Counted from the first letter of the stretch, positions 34,315 through 43,020 are shown. The stretch is DNA of 64,000 nucleotides from Microvirga lenta (GCF_020532555.1 NZ_JAJBBR010000004.1:124001-188000); one strand, 5' to 3'. Notes: generated by a model not told the origin, from the sequence alone. Numbers and translations are program-made.

Positions 34315-36735
34315 TTGTCGCTGCGAACGCTCAAACTGGTGCTTGCTGTCGTCATTGCCAGCTTCCTCCTTTCGGCCGCCTACATCTCGATCCTCGTCAT
34401 CGAGCGTCAGAACACGCTGAAGGAAGTCTCCCGCTACAACATCTCCTGGCTCGCGAGCCAGGCGGTGTCCGAATTCACCCGGCTGGGCCAGCGCCTCAAT
34501 GCCTACGAGATCCCGGGCAGCGGCGTCGACAAGGACGAGGTCGTGCTCCGGTACGACATCCTCCTCAGCCGGGCGAAGCTGCTCACGGACGGCGAGTTCC
34601 AGTCCTTCGTCCGCCGCGATCCCGAGCGTCAGGCCACGGTGGAGAGCCTCACCAGGGTCCTGCGCGAGGTCGAGCCTCTCATCGAGCGGCTCGAGGAGCC
34701 CGGCAACGCCGTGAGGGCCTATGCTATCCTTCAGCCCCTCGAGACGAAGCTGACGGATCTCGCCTCCGCGGCCAACCATTTCGGCGGCCAGCGGGTGGCG
34801 GAAGACCAGCACGAGCTGATCCGCCTGCACTGGCTCTTCTCCAGCCTCGCGGCCTGTCTCATCCTGGTCGGAATCGTGCTGCTGGGCCTTCTGGGATGGC
34901 ACAACCGCCTGCTCGGGCGCGCCCACAAGGAGCTGCGCTCCCTCACCGGCAACCTCCAGGCCACCTCCGCCGAGCTCGAGGACGCCAACAAGGCCCTCGG
35001 CTTCGCCTACAAGGAGCTTCAGAGCCGCAACCAGGTCCTGCAGACGCAGGAGCAGGAGCTGCGCCTGCAGAACGAGCGCTTCGACGCCGCCCTCAACAAC
35101 ATGTCGCACGGGCTCTGCATGGTCGATGCCGACCGGCGGATCATCGTGTTCAATGCGCGCTTCACCGAGCTCTTCGGCCTCAGCGACATGGCCCGGCCCG
35201 GCGTCACCCTCGACCAGCTGACGCGGAGCGCCGACCCGTCCCAGTCGCCGGGAATCGCCGCCCTGCGGCAGATCTGCGCCCGCCAGGACGAGCTCGCCCG
35301 CAGCCGCCGGCGCGCCTCCTTCATCCAGGAGGAGCCGGACGGCAAGACCTTCTCGATCTCCCACCAGCCGATGACCGGCGGCGGGTGGATCGCCACCTAC
35401 GAGGACATCACCGAGCGCCGCCGCGCCGAGTCGCAGATCGCCTACATGGCCCATCACGACGCGCTGACGGACCTCGCCAACAGGGTGCTGTTCCGGGAGA
35501 GGCTCGACCAGGCGCTCGCCGCCGCCCACCGGATGGGCACCACGGTCGCGGTCCTGTGCCTCGATCTCGACCGCTTCAAGGACGTGAACGATTCCCTCGG
35601 CCACGAAACCGGCGACGAGCTCCTCAAGGCCGTCGCGGTGCGCCTGCGCAGCTGCGTCCGGGACGGGGACGTCATCGCCCGCCTCGGCGGCGACGAGTTC
35701 GCCATGCTGCAGGTGGCGGTGGACGAGCCCAACGACTGCGCCTCCCTCGCGTCCCGCATCATCAACGCCATCGGCGCCCCCTACGAGGTCGAGGGCCAGG
35801 AGATCGTCATCGGCACGAGCGTCGGCATCGCCCTCGCGGTCGAGGGGCGGGTCGCCCCGGACCAGCTCCTGAAGCACGCGGACCTCGCCCTCTACCGCGC
35901 CAAGTCCGACCGGCGCGGGACCTACCGCTTCTTCGAGCCCGAGATGGACGCGCAGCTCCAGGCCCGGCGTCTCATGGAGGCCGATCTGCGCAAGGCCCTG
36001 TCCAACGGGGAATTCGCCCTCGCGTACCAGCCTCAGGTCAACATCCGGCGCCACGAGATCAGCGGCTTCGAGGCCCTGCTGCGCTGGCGGCACCCCGAGA
36101 AGGGCATGGTCTCCCCGGCCGAGTTCATCCCGGTGGCCGAGGATATCGGCCTCATCTCCGCTCTCGGGGAATGGGTCATCGAGCAGGCCTGCCGCCAGGC
36201 GGCGCAATGGCCTCACGGCACCAAGGTCGCGGTCAATCTCTCCCCGGTGCAGTTCCGCAACCGGAACCTGGTGGAGACCGTGAGCCGCGCCTTGGCGCTG
36301 TCCGGCCTGTGCCCGAGCCGTCTCGAGCTCGAAATCACCGAATCGGTGCTGCTGCAGGACAACGAGACCACGCTCGCCACCCTGCACGAGCTGCGCGCGC
36401 TGGGCGTGTGCATCGCCATGGACGATTTCGGCACGGGCTATTCGTCCCTGAGCTACCTGCGCAGCTTCCCCTTCGACAAGATCAAGATCGACCAGTCCTT
36501 CGTCCGGGAGCTGACCTCCCGCGCCGACTGCCTCGCCATCGTGCAGTCGATCACGCGGCTCGGGTCCAGCCTGGGCATGATCACCACGGCGGAAGGCGTG
36601 GAGACCGAGGAGCAGTACCGGCAGCTCCTCGTGGCCGGATGCACCGAGGTGCAGGGCTATTATTTCGGCTATCCGCTGCCGGCGGACGAGCTCGTGTTCT
36701 CCCTCTACGAGGAAGAGGCGCGCGAGGCGCTCTGA
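34315..36735 (+). CDS. membrane PAS-GGDEF-EAL cyclic-di-GMP enzyme
   Basis: Bifunctional diguanylate cyclase/phosphodiesterase of 806 residues. Two membrane segments (about 8-28 and 175-198) enclose a periplasmic sensor of about 145 residues. Then come a coiled coil (200-250), a PAS domain (about 255-370), GGDEF (about 385-540) and EAL (about 555-800). Active motifs look intact: RLGGDEFA, an inhibitory RxxD five residues before it (RDGD), GFEALLRW, LEITES, DDFGTGYSSL and AEGVE. The start is TTG with GGAGG seven bases upstream. It is likely controlled by the exported protein encoded just before it. Confidence 0.92.
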   Translation: MSLRTLKLVLAVVIASFLLSAAYISILVIERQNTLKEVSRYNISWLASQAVSEFTRLGQRLNAYEIPGSGVDKDEVVLRYDILLSRAKLLTDGEFQSFVRRDPERQATVESLTRVLREVEPLIERLEEPGNAVRAYAILQPLETKLTDLASAANHFGGQRVAEDQHELIRLHWLFSSLAACLILVGIVLLGLLGWHNRLLGRAHKELRSLTGNLQATSAELEDANKALGFAYKELQSRNQVLQTQEQELRLQNERFDAALNNMSHGLCMVDADRRIIVFNARFTELFGLSDMARPGVTLDQLTRSADPSQSPGIAALRQICARQDELARSRRRASFIQEEPDGKTFSISHQPMTGGGWIATYEDITERRRAESQIAYMAHHDALTDLANRVLFRERLDQALAAAHRMGTTVAVLCLDLDRFKDVNDSLGHETGDELLKAVAVRLRSCVRDGDVIARLGGDEFAMLQVAVDEPNDCASLASRIINAIGAPYEVEGQEIVIGTSVGIALAVEGRVAPDQLLKHADLALYRAKSDRRGTYRFFEPEMDAQLQARRLMEADLRKALSNGEFALAYQPQVNIRRHEISGFEALLRWRHPEKGMVSPAEFIPVAEDIGLISALGEWVIEQACRQAAQWPHGTKVAVNLSPVQFRNRNLVETVSRALALSGLCPSRLELEITESVLLQDNETTLATLHELRALGVCIAMDDFGTGYSSLSYLRSFPFDKIKIDQSFVRELTSRADCLAIVQSITRLGSSLGMITTAEGVETEEQYRQLLVAGCTEVQGYYFGYPLPADELVFSLYEEEAREAL

Positions 36736-36819
36736 GGCCCTCCCCGACACCGTCCCGCAGCATCCGCCCCTGGCCCGGCGGACCCCGACCCGTATCCTGC
36801 CGAAGACCTTCCGGCGCGC

Positions 36820-36858
36820 TTGACTCCATTATATTGGACGAGCATTCTAATTTAATGG
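36820..36858 (+). promoter_or_regulatory. promoter and overlapping palindrome of the XRE-cupin gene
   Basis: TTGACT (36820-36825) is a good -35 hexamer. CCATTATATT (36826-36835) and AATTTAATGG (36849-36858) are complementary at 9 of 10 positions, and the right arm includes the ATG. No ribosome site precedes the ATG, so transcription may start close to it (leaderless). The layout suggests autorepression. Confidence 0.5.
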
Positions 36859-37454
36859 ACAACTCCCCGGACATCAACGCGCACCTCGCCGCGCGCCTTC
36901 GCAGCCTGCGCGCGGAGCGCGGCCTGACCCTCGACGGCCTGGCCGAGTGCACGGGGGTGAGCCGCTCCATGATCTCCCTCATCGAGCGCGGCCAAAGCAG
37001 CCCGACCGCGGCGGTTCTCGACAAGCTGGCGGCGGGCCTCGGCGTCACCCTCGCATCCCTCTTCTCGGGCGGGGAGGGCGCCGACCCGTCGCCCCTGGCA
37101 CGGCGCGCCGACCAGCGCACCTGGCGCGATCCGGCCACCGGCTATATGCGCCGCAACCTGTCGGCTCCGGGCTACCCGTCCCCCATCGAGCTCGTGGAGG
37201 TGGTGCTGCCGGCCGGCGCCCGCGTCACCTACGACACGGGCCCCCGCTCCGTCGGGATCGGCCAGCAGGTCTGGATGATCGACGGGGACATCGAGCTGAC
37301 CGTGGGCGACGCAACCCACCGGCTCGCTACGGGCGACTGCCTTTCCATGCACATCGACCAGCTGATCGTGTTTCACAATCCGGCCGACCGGCCTGCCCGC
37401 TATCTGGTGGCGCTCGCCGCCGACCGGAACGGCACGGGCGCCGGCCAACGTTGA
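36855..37454 (+). CDS. XRE-cupin transcriptional regulator
   Basis: Regulator of 199 residues with an N-terminal Cro/C1 helix-turn-helix (about 10-65: LRSLRAERGLTLDGLAECTG, VSRSMISLIERGQSSP) and a C-terminal cupin barrel (about 105-185: IELVEVVLPAGARVTYDTG, QQVWMIDGDIELTVGD). This class senses small molecules through the cupin. The acetyltransferase and transporter genes follow at gaps of 10 bases each, forming a likely operon in which they modify or export a compound. Confidence 0.88.
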   Translation: MDNSPDINAHLAARLRSLRAERGLTLDGLAECTGVSRSMISLIERGQSSPTAAVLDKLAAGLGVTLASLFSGGEGADPSPLARRADQRTWRDPATGYMRRNLSAPGYPSPIELVEVVLPAGARVTYDTGPRSVGIGQQVWMIDGDIELTVGDATHRLATGDCLSMHIDQLIVFHNPADRPARYLVALAADRNGTGAGQR

Positions 37455-37464
37455 GGAGTTCATC

Positions 37465-38004
37465 ATGTGCGGGCACGTCACGGTCCATGCCCTGTCCCCG
37501 GACGAGGCGCGGGCGCAGGTCGGCGCCCTCTCGGCGGTCCTGATCGACTGCGTCGAGGGTGGCGCCTCGGTCAGCTTCATGGCGCCCCTGACGCAGGAGC
37601 GGGCGGACGCCTTCTGGCAGGGCGTGGCCGAGAGCGTCGCGGCCGGCGAGCGCATCCTGCTCGTGGCGCGGGACGAGTCGGACGGGTCGGTGGTCGGCAC
37701 CGTGCAGGTCGTGCTCAGGCAGCCGGAGAACCAGCCCCACCGGGCCGACATCTCCAAGATGCTGGTCCATCGGCGGGCGCGCCGGAAGGGCGTCGGGGCC
37801 GCCCTGATGCGGGCCGCCGAGGACGCCGCGCGCCGCGCCGGCAAGAGCGTGCTCGTGCTCGACACGGTGACGGGCGGCGATGCGGAGCGCCTCTACGACC
37901 GCCTCGGCTGGATGCGGGTGGGCGTCATCCCGAACTACGCCCTGTGGCCGCAGGGCGGGCTTTGCGACACGACGGTCTACCACAAGCAGCTTCCCGGCGC
38001 GTGA
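37465..38004 (+). CDS. GNAT-family N-acetyltransferase
   Basis: Acetyltransferase of 179 residues. The acetyl-CoA site is RADISKMLVHRRARRKGVGA, followed by ALMRAAEDAARRAGKSVLVL and LYDRLGWMRVGVIPNYAL. GAGGAG lies before the ATG. It sits between the XRE-cupin regulator and an EamA transporter, a grouping that suggests detoxification or modification of a small metabolite; the substrate is unknown. Confidence 0.88.
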   Translation: MCGHVTVHALSPDEARAQVGALSAVLIDCVEGGASVSFMAPLTQERADAFWQGVAESVAAGERILLVARDESDGSVVGTVQVVLRQPENQPHRADISKMLVHRRARRKGVGAALMRAAEDAARRAGKSVLVLDTVTGGDAERLYDRLGWMRVGVIPNYALWPQGGLCDTTVYHKQLPGA

Positions 38005-38014
38005 CGGAACCGCC

Positions 38015-38845
38015 ATGGATTCGGTCGTCGTCCTCGCCGCGCTCCTGAGCGCCTTCCTCCACGCGGCCTGGAACGCCGCCGTGAAGGCATCGCCGGATGC
38101 GCAGGGCGCGATGGCCGCGGTGGTCGTCGGCTCGGGCTTGACGGCGGTGCCCGCGCTGGCCTTCCTGCCCTGGCCCTCGGCCGCGGCTTTGCCCTGGCTC
38201 GCGGCCTCGGCCCTGTTCAACCTTCTCGCCATGCTGACCCTCGTGCAGGGCTATGCCCATGGCGGCTTCGGCTTCGTCTATCCCCTGGCCCGGGCCGTCT
38301 CGCCCCTTCTGGTCACGCTGTTCGCCAACGTGCTCGTGGGCGAAAGCCTCAGCCCGACCGGGATCGCGGGCGTCGCGCTCATCTCGGCCGGCGTCGCGTT
38401 CTTCGCGGTCGGACGGGGCCGGCACGGACCGGCCGCCTTCGCCTATGCGCTCGCGGCGGGGCTGTTCTCGGCCGCCTACGCGGTCTGCGACGCGCAGGGG
38501 GCGCGGCTCTCGCCGTCGGTGCTGGGCTATGCCCTGGTGCTCTCCATCGTCAACGCGGTGGTGTTCGGAACGACTTTCCGCCTTCGGGGCGGCTCGATCC
38601 GCGACGCGCTGGCGTCCAACCGCGCCATGGCGGTGTTCGGAGCGGCGGCGGCGATCCTGTCCTATGTCCTGATCCTGTGGGTCTGGGAGCGGGCGCCCAT
38701 CGCCCTGGGGGCGGCCCTGCGGGACACCAGCATGGTCTTCGGGGCGCTGATCGCGGTCGTGGTGCTGCGCGAAAGAATGGCCCCGGCGCAGATGGGGGCG
38801 GTGGCGCTCGTGGCCCTGGGCGCCGGCATCCTGCGCTTCGCCTAA
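38015..38845 (+). CDS. EamA/DMT-family permease
   Basis: Integral membrane protein of 276 residues with about ten hydrophobic segments, two EamA halves (about 2-125 and 140-275). The N-terminus is VVLAALLSAFLHAAWNAAVK, and GFVYPLARAVSPLLVTLFAN is typical of the family. It begins 10 bases after the acetyltransferase stop, so it shares a transcript. Export of the acetylated product is a reasonable but unproven guess. Confidence 0.87.
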   Translation: MDSVVVLAALLSAFLHAAWNAAVKASPDAQGAMAAVVVGSGLTAVPALAFLPWPSAAALPWLAASALFNLLAMLTLVQGYAHGGFGFVYPLARAVSPLLVTLFANVLVGESLSPTGIAGVALISAGVAFFAVGRGRHGPAAFAYALAAGLFSAAYAVCDAQGARLSPSVLGYALVLSIVNAVVFGTTFRLRGGSIRDALASNRAMAVFGAAAAILSYVLILWVWERAPIALGAALRDTSMVFGALIAVVVLRERMAPAQMGAVALVALGAGILRFA

Positions 38846-38978
38846 AGCATCGGACCCAAAAGTGGATTTGCACTTTTGGGATCGATCCGATGCTTTCTCC
38901 TTACAAAGAGCATCGTTTCGGCGGAAAACCGGATCCACTTTTCGCTGGCGCGGACCTTCGGTTCCGCACAATGCTCTA
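38843..38978. repeat. two adjacent hairpin repeats between the DMT gene and rpoN
   Basis: The first hairpin (38844-38895) has arms AAAGCATCGGA.CCCAAAAGTG and the complementary CACTTTTGGG.ATCGA.TCCGATGCTTT, and begins in the stop codon of the transporter gene. The second (38905-38978) has ends AGAGCAT and ATGCTCT and an interior GGATCCACTTTTCGC related to the GCGGAAAAGTGGAT repeat. They could end the upstream transcript. Confidence 0.75.
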
Positions 38979-39064
38979 GGAATCCTAGCCTTTTGACGTG
39001 GCTGGAGCCGCGCAGTACACCTGAGAGGCATGTTCGACATGCCGAGGGATCGTTGGATGCCGTC

Positions 39065-40483
39065 ATGAGCGCAACGCAACGGCTTGAACTCCGCCAGGGC
39101 CAGTCCCTGACGATGACCCCGCAACTGCTCCAGTCCATCAAGCTCCTGCAGCTCTCCCACGCGGAACTCGTCGCCTATGTGGAGGCCGAGCTCGAACGCA
39201 ATCCTCTCCTCCAGGAGGCCGAGGGCGGCGCCTTCCCGCGCAGCCCGGCGCGGCAGGCCCCGAATGCCCGGCGCGGCGGAGGCATCGGAAGCGCGCCCCG
39301 GCCCCTGCCGGTTCCCAAGGGGCCATCGTCCGGGGGCTCCGTGCGGACGGGAGGCGGCGATTCCGAGCTCAAGCCGGAGCTCGAGGCCACCCTGGCCCGC
39401 GCCGCCAGCCTCACCGAGCATCTCGAGGCCCAGCTCGATCTGGCGGGCGCCGACCGGGAGATCCGGCAGGTGGGCGAGCACCTGATCCACAGCCTCGACG
39501 AATCGGGCTACCTGACCGAGGACCTCGCGGACATCGCCGGGCGGCTGGCCGTCTCGACCGAAACGGTCGAAGCCGCCCTGCGGCTGATCCAGGGCTTCGA
39601 TCCGCCCGGCGTGGGCGCGCGGAACCTGGCGGAATGCCTCGCGCTCCAGCTGCGCGAGCGCGACCGCCTGGACCCGGCCATGGAGACTCTCCTCGGGCGC
39701 CTCGATCTCGTCGCCCGTCACGACTTCGCGGCCCTGCGGCGCCTGTGCGGCGTCGATGCCGAGGACCTGGCCGACATGCTGGCCGAACTGCGCCGCCTGG
39801 AGCCGAAGCCCGGCCTCGCCTTCGCGGCGGCCTCGGTCGACGTGCTGGTTCCCGACGCCCTGGTGCGCGCCGCGCCCGGCGGCGGCTTCACGGTCGAGCT
39901 CAATCCGGACACCCTGCCCCGCATCCTCCTCGACCGGACCTACCACGCCCAGGTCGTGCAATCGGTCAAGAGCGACAAGGACAAGGTCTTCCTGTCCGAA
40001 TGCCTGCAGAATGCCCATTGGCTGACCCGCAGCCTCGATCAGCGGGCCAGGACCATCCTGAAGGTGGCGACCGAGATCGTGACCCGGCAGGAGGCGTTCT
40101 TCCGCGAGGGCGTCGCCGCCCTGCGTCCCCTGACCCTGAAAGCGGTGGCCGAGGCCATCGGCATGCACGAATCGACCGTGTCGCGGGTGGCGGCCAACAA
40201 GGCCATCGGGTCCGCCCGCGGGGTTTTCCCCATGAAGTCCTTCTTCGCCGCCGCGGCCGGCGAGGGCGGGCATTCCTCCGAGGCGGTGCGCTACCGGATC
40301 CGGCAGCTCGTGGAGGCCGAGGCGCCGGACGCGGTGCTCTCGGATGATGCAATTGCCCAAAAACTGAAGGGGGAAGGCATGGAAATCGCGCGCAGGACCG
40401 TCGCGAAGTATCGCGAGATCCTGCGCATCCCCTCCTCGGCCGACCGCCGCAGGAGGGCCAAACACCGATTGAAGACCCCGTAG
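39065..40483 (+). CDS. rpoN: RNA polymerase sigma-54 factor RpoN
   Basis: Alternative sigma factor for enhancer-dependent promoters, 472 residues. Region I is glutamine/leucine-rich (QRLELRQGQSLTMTPQLLQS). The core-binding and DNA-binding regions are complete, and the RpoN box reads ARRTVAKYRE near the C-terminus. The ATG at MSATQRLELRQ is the family start; 63 codons of open frame upstream lie in repeat DNA. rpoN-hpf-ptsN is the conserved order. Confidence 0.97.
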   Translation: MSATQRLELRQGQSLTMTPQLLQSIKLLQLSHAELVAYVEAELERNPLLQEAEGGAFPRSPARQAPNARRGGGIGSAPRPLPVPKGPSSGGSVRTGGGDSELKPELEATLARAASLTEHLEAQLDLAGADREIRQVGEHLIHSLDESGYLTEDLADIAGRLAVSTETVEAALRLIQGFDPPGVGARNLAECLALQLRERDRLDPAMETLLGRLDLVARHDFAALRRLCGVDAEDLADMLAELRRLEPKPGLAFAAASVDVLVPDALVRAAPGGGFTVELNPDTLPRILLDRTYHAQVVQSVKSDKDKVFLSECLQNAHWLTRSLDQRARTILKVATEIVTRQEAFFREGVAALRPLTLKAVAEAIGMHESTVSRVAANKAIGSARGVFPMKSFFAAAAGEGGHSSEAVRYRIRQLVEAEAPDAVLSDDAIAQKLKGEGMEIARRTVAKYREILRIPSSADRRRRAKHRLKTP

Positions 40484-40576
40484 GGGACAACATCAAGACT
40501 TGTATTGCCCCGGGGAAGCCGCATCATCCCACAAAGCGTCGCCCGGGGCGGGGCAACGCACAAGGAGAACAACGAC

Positions 40577-41149
40577 ATGACATTGAGGGTATCCGGTAAG
40601 AATCTCGATATCGGCGAAGCCCTTAGGTCCCAGGTGGAGGCGCGGATGGCCGGCGCCCTGACCAAGTATTTCGACGGAGGTTATTCCGGCCATGTGACGG
40701 TCGCCCGCGACGGCACGGGCTTTCGCACCGACTGCGTCGTCCATCTGACCTCGGGCATGACCCTCGAGGCCTCGGGCGCGGCGGGGGATGCCTATGCCAG
40801 CTTCGATCAGAGCGCCGACCGCATCGAAAAGCGCCTGCGCCGCTACCGGCAGAGACTGAAGAATCACCCGACCGCGACCGGGCGGGACACGAGCCTGGAG
40901 GCCCCCTATGCGGTCTTCGAGGCGCCCACGGACGAGGATGTGGGGGAGGAAGCCTACCACCCGGTGGTGATCGCCGAGACCATGAAACCGCTCCACCGGG
41001 CCTCCGTCAGCGACGCTGTGATGCAGCTGGATCTGTCCGGAGCCGCCGCTCTCGTGTTCATCCACGCTGGCACCGGCCGCGTGAACGTCGTATACCGCCG
41101 CGGCGACGGGGCGATCGGCTGGGTCGATCCTCCGCCGGCTCAGTCCTGA
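40577..41149 (+). CDS. hpf: long-form ribosome hibernation promoting factor
   Basis: Ribosome-associated protein of 190 residues that inactivates ribosomes in stationary phase. The N-terminal S30AE domain starts TLRVSGKNLDIGEALRSQVE. The C-terminal dimerisation domain (about 130-190: YHPVVIAETMKPLHRASVSD) identifies the long form. AAGGAGAAC lies before the ATG. It sits between rpoN and ptsN, as in most proteobacteria. Confidence 0.95.
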   Translation: MTLRVSGKNLDIGEALRSQVEARMAGALTKYFDGGYSGHVTVARDGTGFRTDCVVHLTSGMTLEASGAAGDAYASFDQSADRIEKRLRRYRQRLKNHPTATGRDTSLEAPYAVFEAPTDEDVGEEAYHPVVIAETMKPLHRASVSDAVMQLDLSGAAALVFIHAGTGRVNVVYRRGDGAIGWVDPPPAQS

Positions 41150-41164
41150 AGAGACTTGGCCGTT

Positions 41165-41181
41165 TTGGCCCAAGACTTGCT
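41165..41181 (+). promoter_or_regulatory. candidate sigma-54 promoter upstream of ptsN
   Basis: TTGGCCCA-AGAC-TTGCT matches the -24/-12 consensus TTGGCACG-N4-TTGCW at all but two positions, with exact GG-to-GC spacing. It lies between hpf and ptsN and would give a leader of about 38 bases. No upstream activator site was identified. Confidence 0.6.
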
Positions 41182-41229
41182 TGGAACGGCACGAGGCCTG
41201 TCGGCTTCACAACATATGCAGCTTGATCG

Positions 41230-41688
41230 ATGCCTTTGCTGGATTTCCTAGACCCCCGCGCCGTCCTGCCCGCCATGCGGGTCAACGGCAAGAAACAGGC
41301 CTTGCAGGAACTGGCCTCCCACGCGGCCAAGCTCACGGGCCTTGAAGCGGCCGACATCTTCGAGGCTCTTCTGCAGCGTGAGCGGCTCGGCTCCACGGGG
41401 ATCGGCGAGGGCATCGCCATTCCCCACGGGAAGCTGGCGGGCCTCACCCGAATCTTCGGCCTGATGGCGCGGCTGGAGAAGCCCATCGAATTCGAAGCCC
41501 TGGACGGCCAGCACGTGGACGTGCTCTTCCTGCTTCTCGCCCCCGAGGGCGCGGGCGCGGACCACCTGAAGGCCCTGTCCCGGGTCGCCCGGGTGCTGCG
41601 CGAGCCCGGCCTGATCGAGCGGGTCCGCATGACCCGCGACGCCGCGGCCCTTTATGCCATCATGACCGAGTTCCCGAAGGCGGCCTGA
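41230..41688 (+). CDS. ptsN: PTS IIA-like nitrogen regulatory protein PtsN
   Basis: EIIA-Ntr of 152 residues, phosphorylated by the nitrogen PTS to control potassium, phosphate and nitrogen responses. The phosphorylated His66 is in GIGEGIAIPHGKLAGL. The C-terminal part LLLAPEGAGADHLKALSRVA is typical. It follows hpf and is preceded by a likely sigma-54 promoter. Confidence 0.96.
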   Translation: MPLLDFLDPRAVLPAMRVNGKKQALQELASHAAKLTGLEAADIFEALLQRERLGSTGIGEGIAIPHGKLAGLTRIFGLMARLEKPIEFEALDGQHVDVLFLLLAPEGAGADHLKALSRVARVLREPGLIERVRMTRDAAALYAIMTEFPKAA

Positions 41689-41696
41689 GGCCGTTC

Positions 41697-42440
41697 TCAG
41701 CGCGGTTCCAGGTCCAGGTTCAGGAAGGCGGGGTCGAACTCCGCAGCCTCCATCAGGCGATCCCAGTCCAGGATCGTCAGGGTCGGGCCGCGCCAGGCGA
41801 CCAGCCCGTTCGCCCGCAATTCCTGCAGGATCCGGTTGATGTGAACGGTCGAGAGGCCGAGGGTATCGCCCAGTTCGGCCTGCGTCAGCGGCAGCTTGAA
41901 GCTTCTGCCCTCGGTCTGTCCCACGATCTGAAGGCGCAGGAAAAGCTCGCAGAACAGATGAGTCATCCGGCCGAGCGCCGTGCGGCGTCCCATGGCCACG
42001 AGCCATTCGCGGTGGATGGCGCCGTCCAGCAGCGTATTGAGCCAGAGCAGACGGGTGAGATGGGGATGGCGTTCGGTGATCGTGCGCAATGCCGTGTGCG
42101 GGACGGAGGCGATCCGGCACGGGGTGAGGGCCACGATCCCGTGATCCATCGTCTTCAGGAGGAAGCTGTGCAGGTCGACGAAGTCGCCGGGCACGTGAAG
42201 GGCCGTGATCTGCCGCTTTCCGTTGGCAAGGTCCTTGTAGCGGGCGGCGAAGCCTTCGAGCAGAAGCTTGCTGTCGGTCGGGCGATCCCCCTCGCGGATG
42301 AACTCCTCGTCCACCTCGATGTCCGAAACCCGGGAGATCGCACTTTCCAGAACCTGCTTCTCCTCCGGAGAGAGCCGGTCGCGCCGCTCGAGCTTGAGGA
42401 TCAGGGTGTGGCTGAGGGGATATTCGTCCCTTGTCTGCAT
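41697..42440 (-). CDS. Crp/Fnr-family transcriptional regulator
   Basis: Regulator of 247 residues. The cyclic-nucleotide-like barrel (about 30-130) includes EGFAARYKDLANGKRQITAL and VPGDFVDLHSFL. The winged helix (about 165-235) has LPLTQAELGDTLGLSTVHIN and RILQELRANGLVAW. There is no N-terminal cysteine cluster, so it is not an oxygen-sensing Fnr. The ligand is unknown. It converges with ptsN, leaving eight bases between the stops, and is divergent from the small exported gene at 42634. Confidence 0.88.
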   Translation of the reverse strand: MQTRDEYPLSHTLILKLERRDRLSPEEKQVLESAISRVSDIEVDEEFIREGDRPTDSKLLLEGFAARYKDLANGKRQITALHVPGDFVDLHSFLLKTMDHGIVALTPCRIASVPHTALRTITERHPHLTRLLWLNTLLDGAIHREWLVAMGRRTALGRMTHLFCELFLRLQIVGQTEGRSFKLPLTQAELGDTLGLSTVHINRILQELRANGLVAWRGPTLTILDWDRLMEAAEFDPAFLNLDLEPR

Positions 42441-42633
42441 CGTGTCTTCCGGCAGCCGGCCCGGTGGATGTCTCCGGCTTGGGCACCGAGCTTAACCGGA
42501 GCGGCCGGCGAAGGCGAGGCGCGGTCGGTCGGCCTCTCCGCCTCTCGCAAAAATCCCCCGGCGGGGCGGAATAAATGCGGCACAGGGCGTGTCCTAAAGG
42601 TCGTGGTCGCCACATGACCCGGGGAGAATTCAC

Positions 42634-43020
42634 ATGACGTTTCTGGCACGCTCGACGATCCTGGCCGGCGCCCTGCTGGCCGCAACCTGCGCGACGGCGC
42701 AGACCGCCGCCCCCGCCAAGGTCGCGGAGACGAGCAAGGGCAGGGCCCTCGTAGATGCGAAGGGCATGACCCTCTACACCTTCGACCGCGATGCGGCCGG
42801 GAAATCCAACTGCAACGGCACCTGCGCCCAGAACTGGCCGCCCCTGATGGCCTCCGCCGACGCCAAGGCTTCCGGTGAATGGAGCCTGGTGAAGCGGGAC
42901 GACGGCTCCATGCAATGGGCCTACAAGGGCAAGCCGCTCTACACCTGGATCAAGGACACCAAGGCCGGCGACGCGACCGGCGACGGCGTCAACCAGGTGT
43001 GGCACGTGGCGGCGCCGTAA
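42634..43020 (+). CDS. exported COG4315-type repeat protein
   Basis: Periplasmic protein of 128 residues with a signal peptide (STILAGALLAATCATAQ). Family repeats of the Y-x-[FWY]-x2-D kind appear as LYTFDRDAAGKSNCNGTC and PLYTWIKDTKAGDATGDG. Two cysteines probably form a disulfide. GGGGAGAATTCAC precedes the ATG. The function is unknown. It is divergent from the Crp-type gene, which may control it. The 183 bases after it show nothing. Confidence 0.85.
   Translation: MTFLARSTILAGALLAATCATAQTAAPAKVAETSKGRALVDAKGMTLYTFDRDAAGKSNCNGTCAQNWPPLMASADAKASGEWSLVKRDDGSMQWAYKGKPLYTWIKDTKAGDATGDGVNQVWHVAAP

Noticed and set aside
34896..37454. An 852-codon plus-strand frame covering most of the GGDEF-EAL gene and ending in the XRE-cupin gene.
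   Set aside because: Only its last 199 codons are protein-like (the XRE-cupin gene). The rest is Arg/Pro-rich shadow of the GGDEF-EAL frame, so it is not a fusion.
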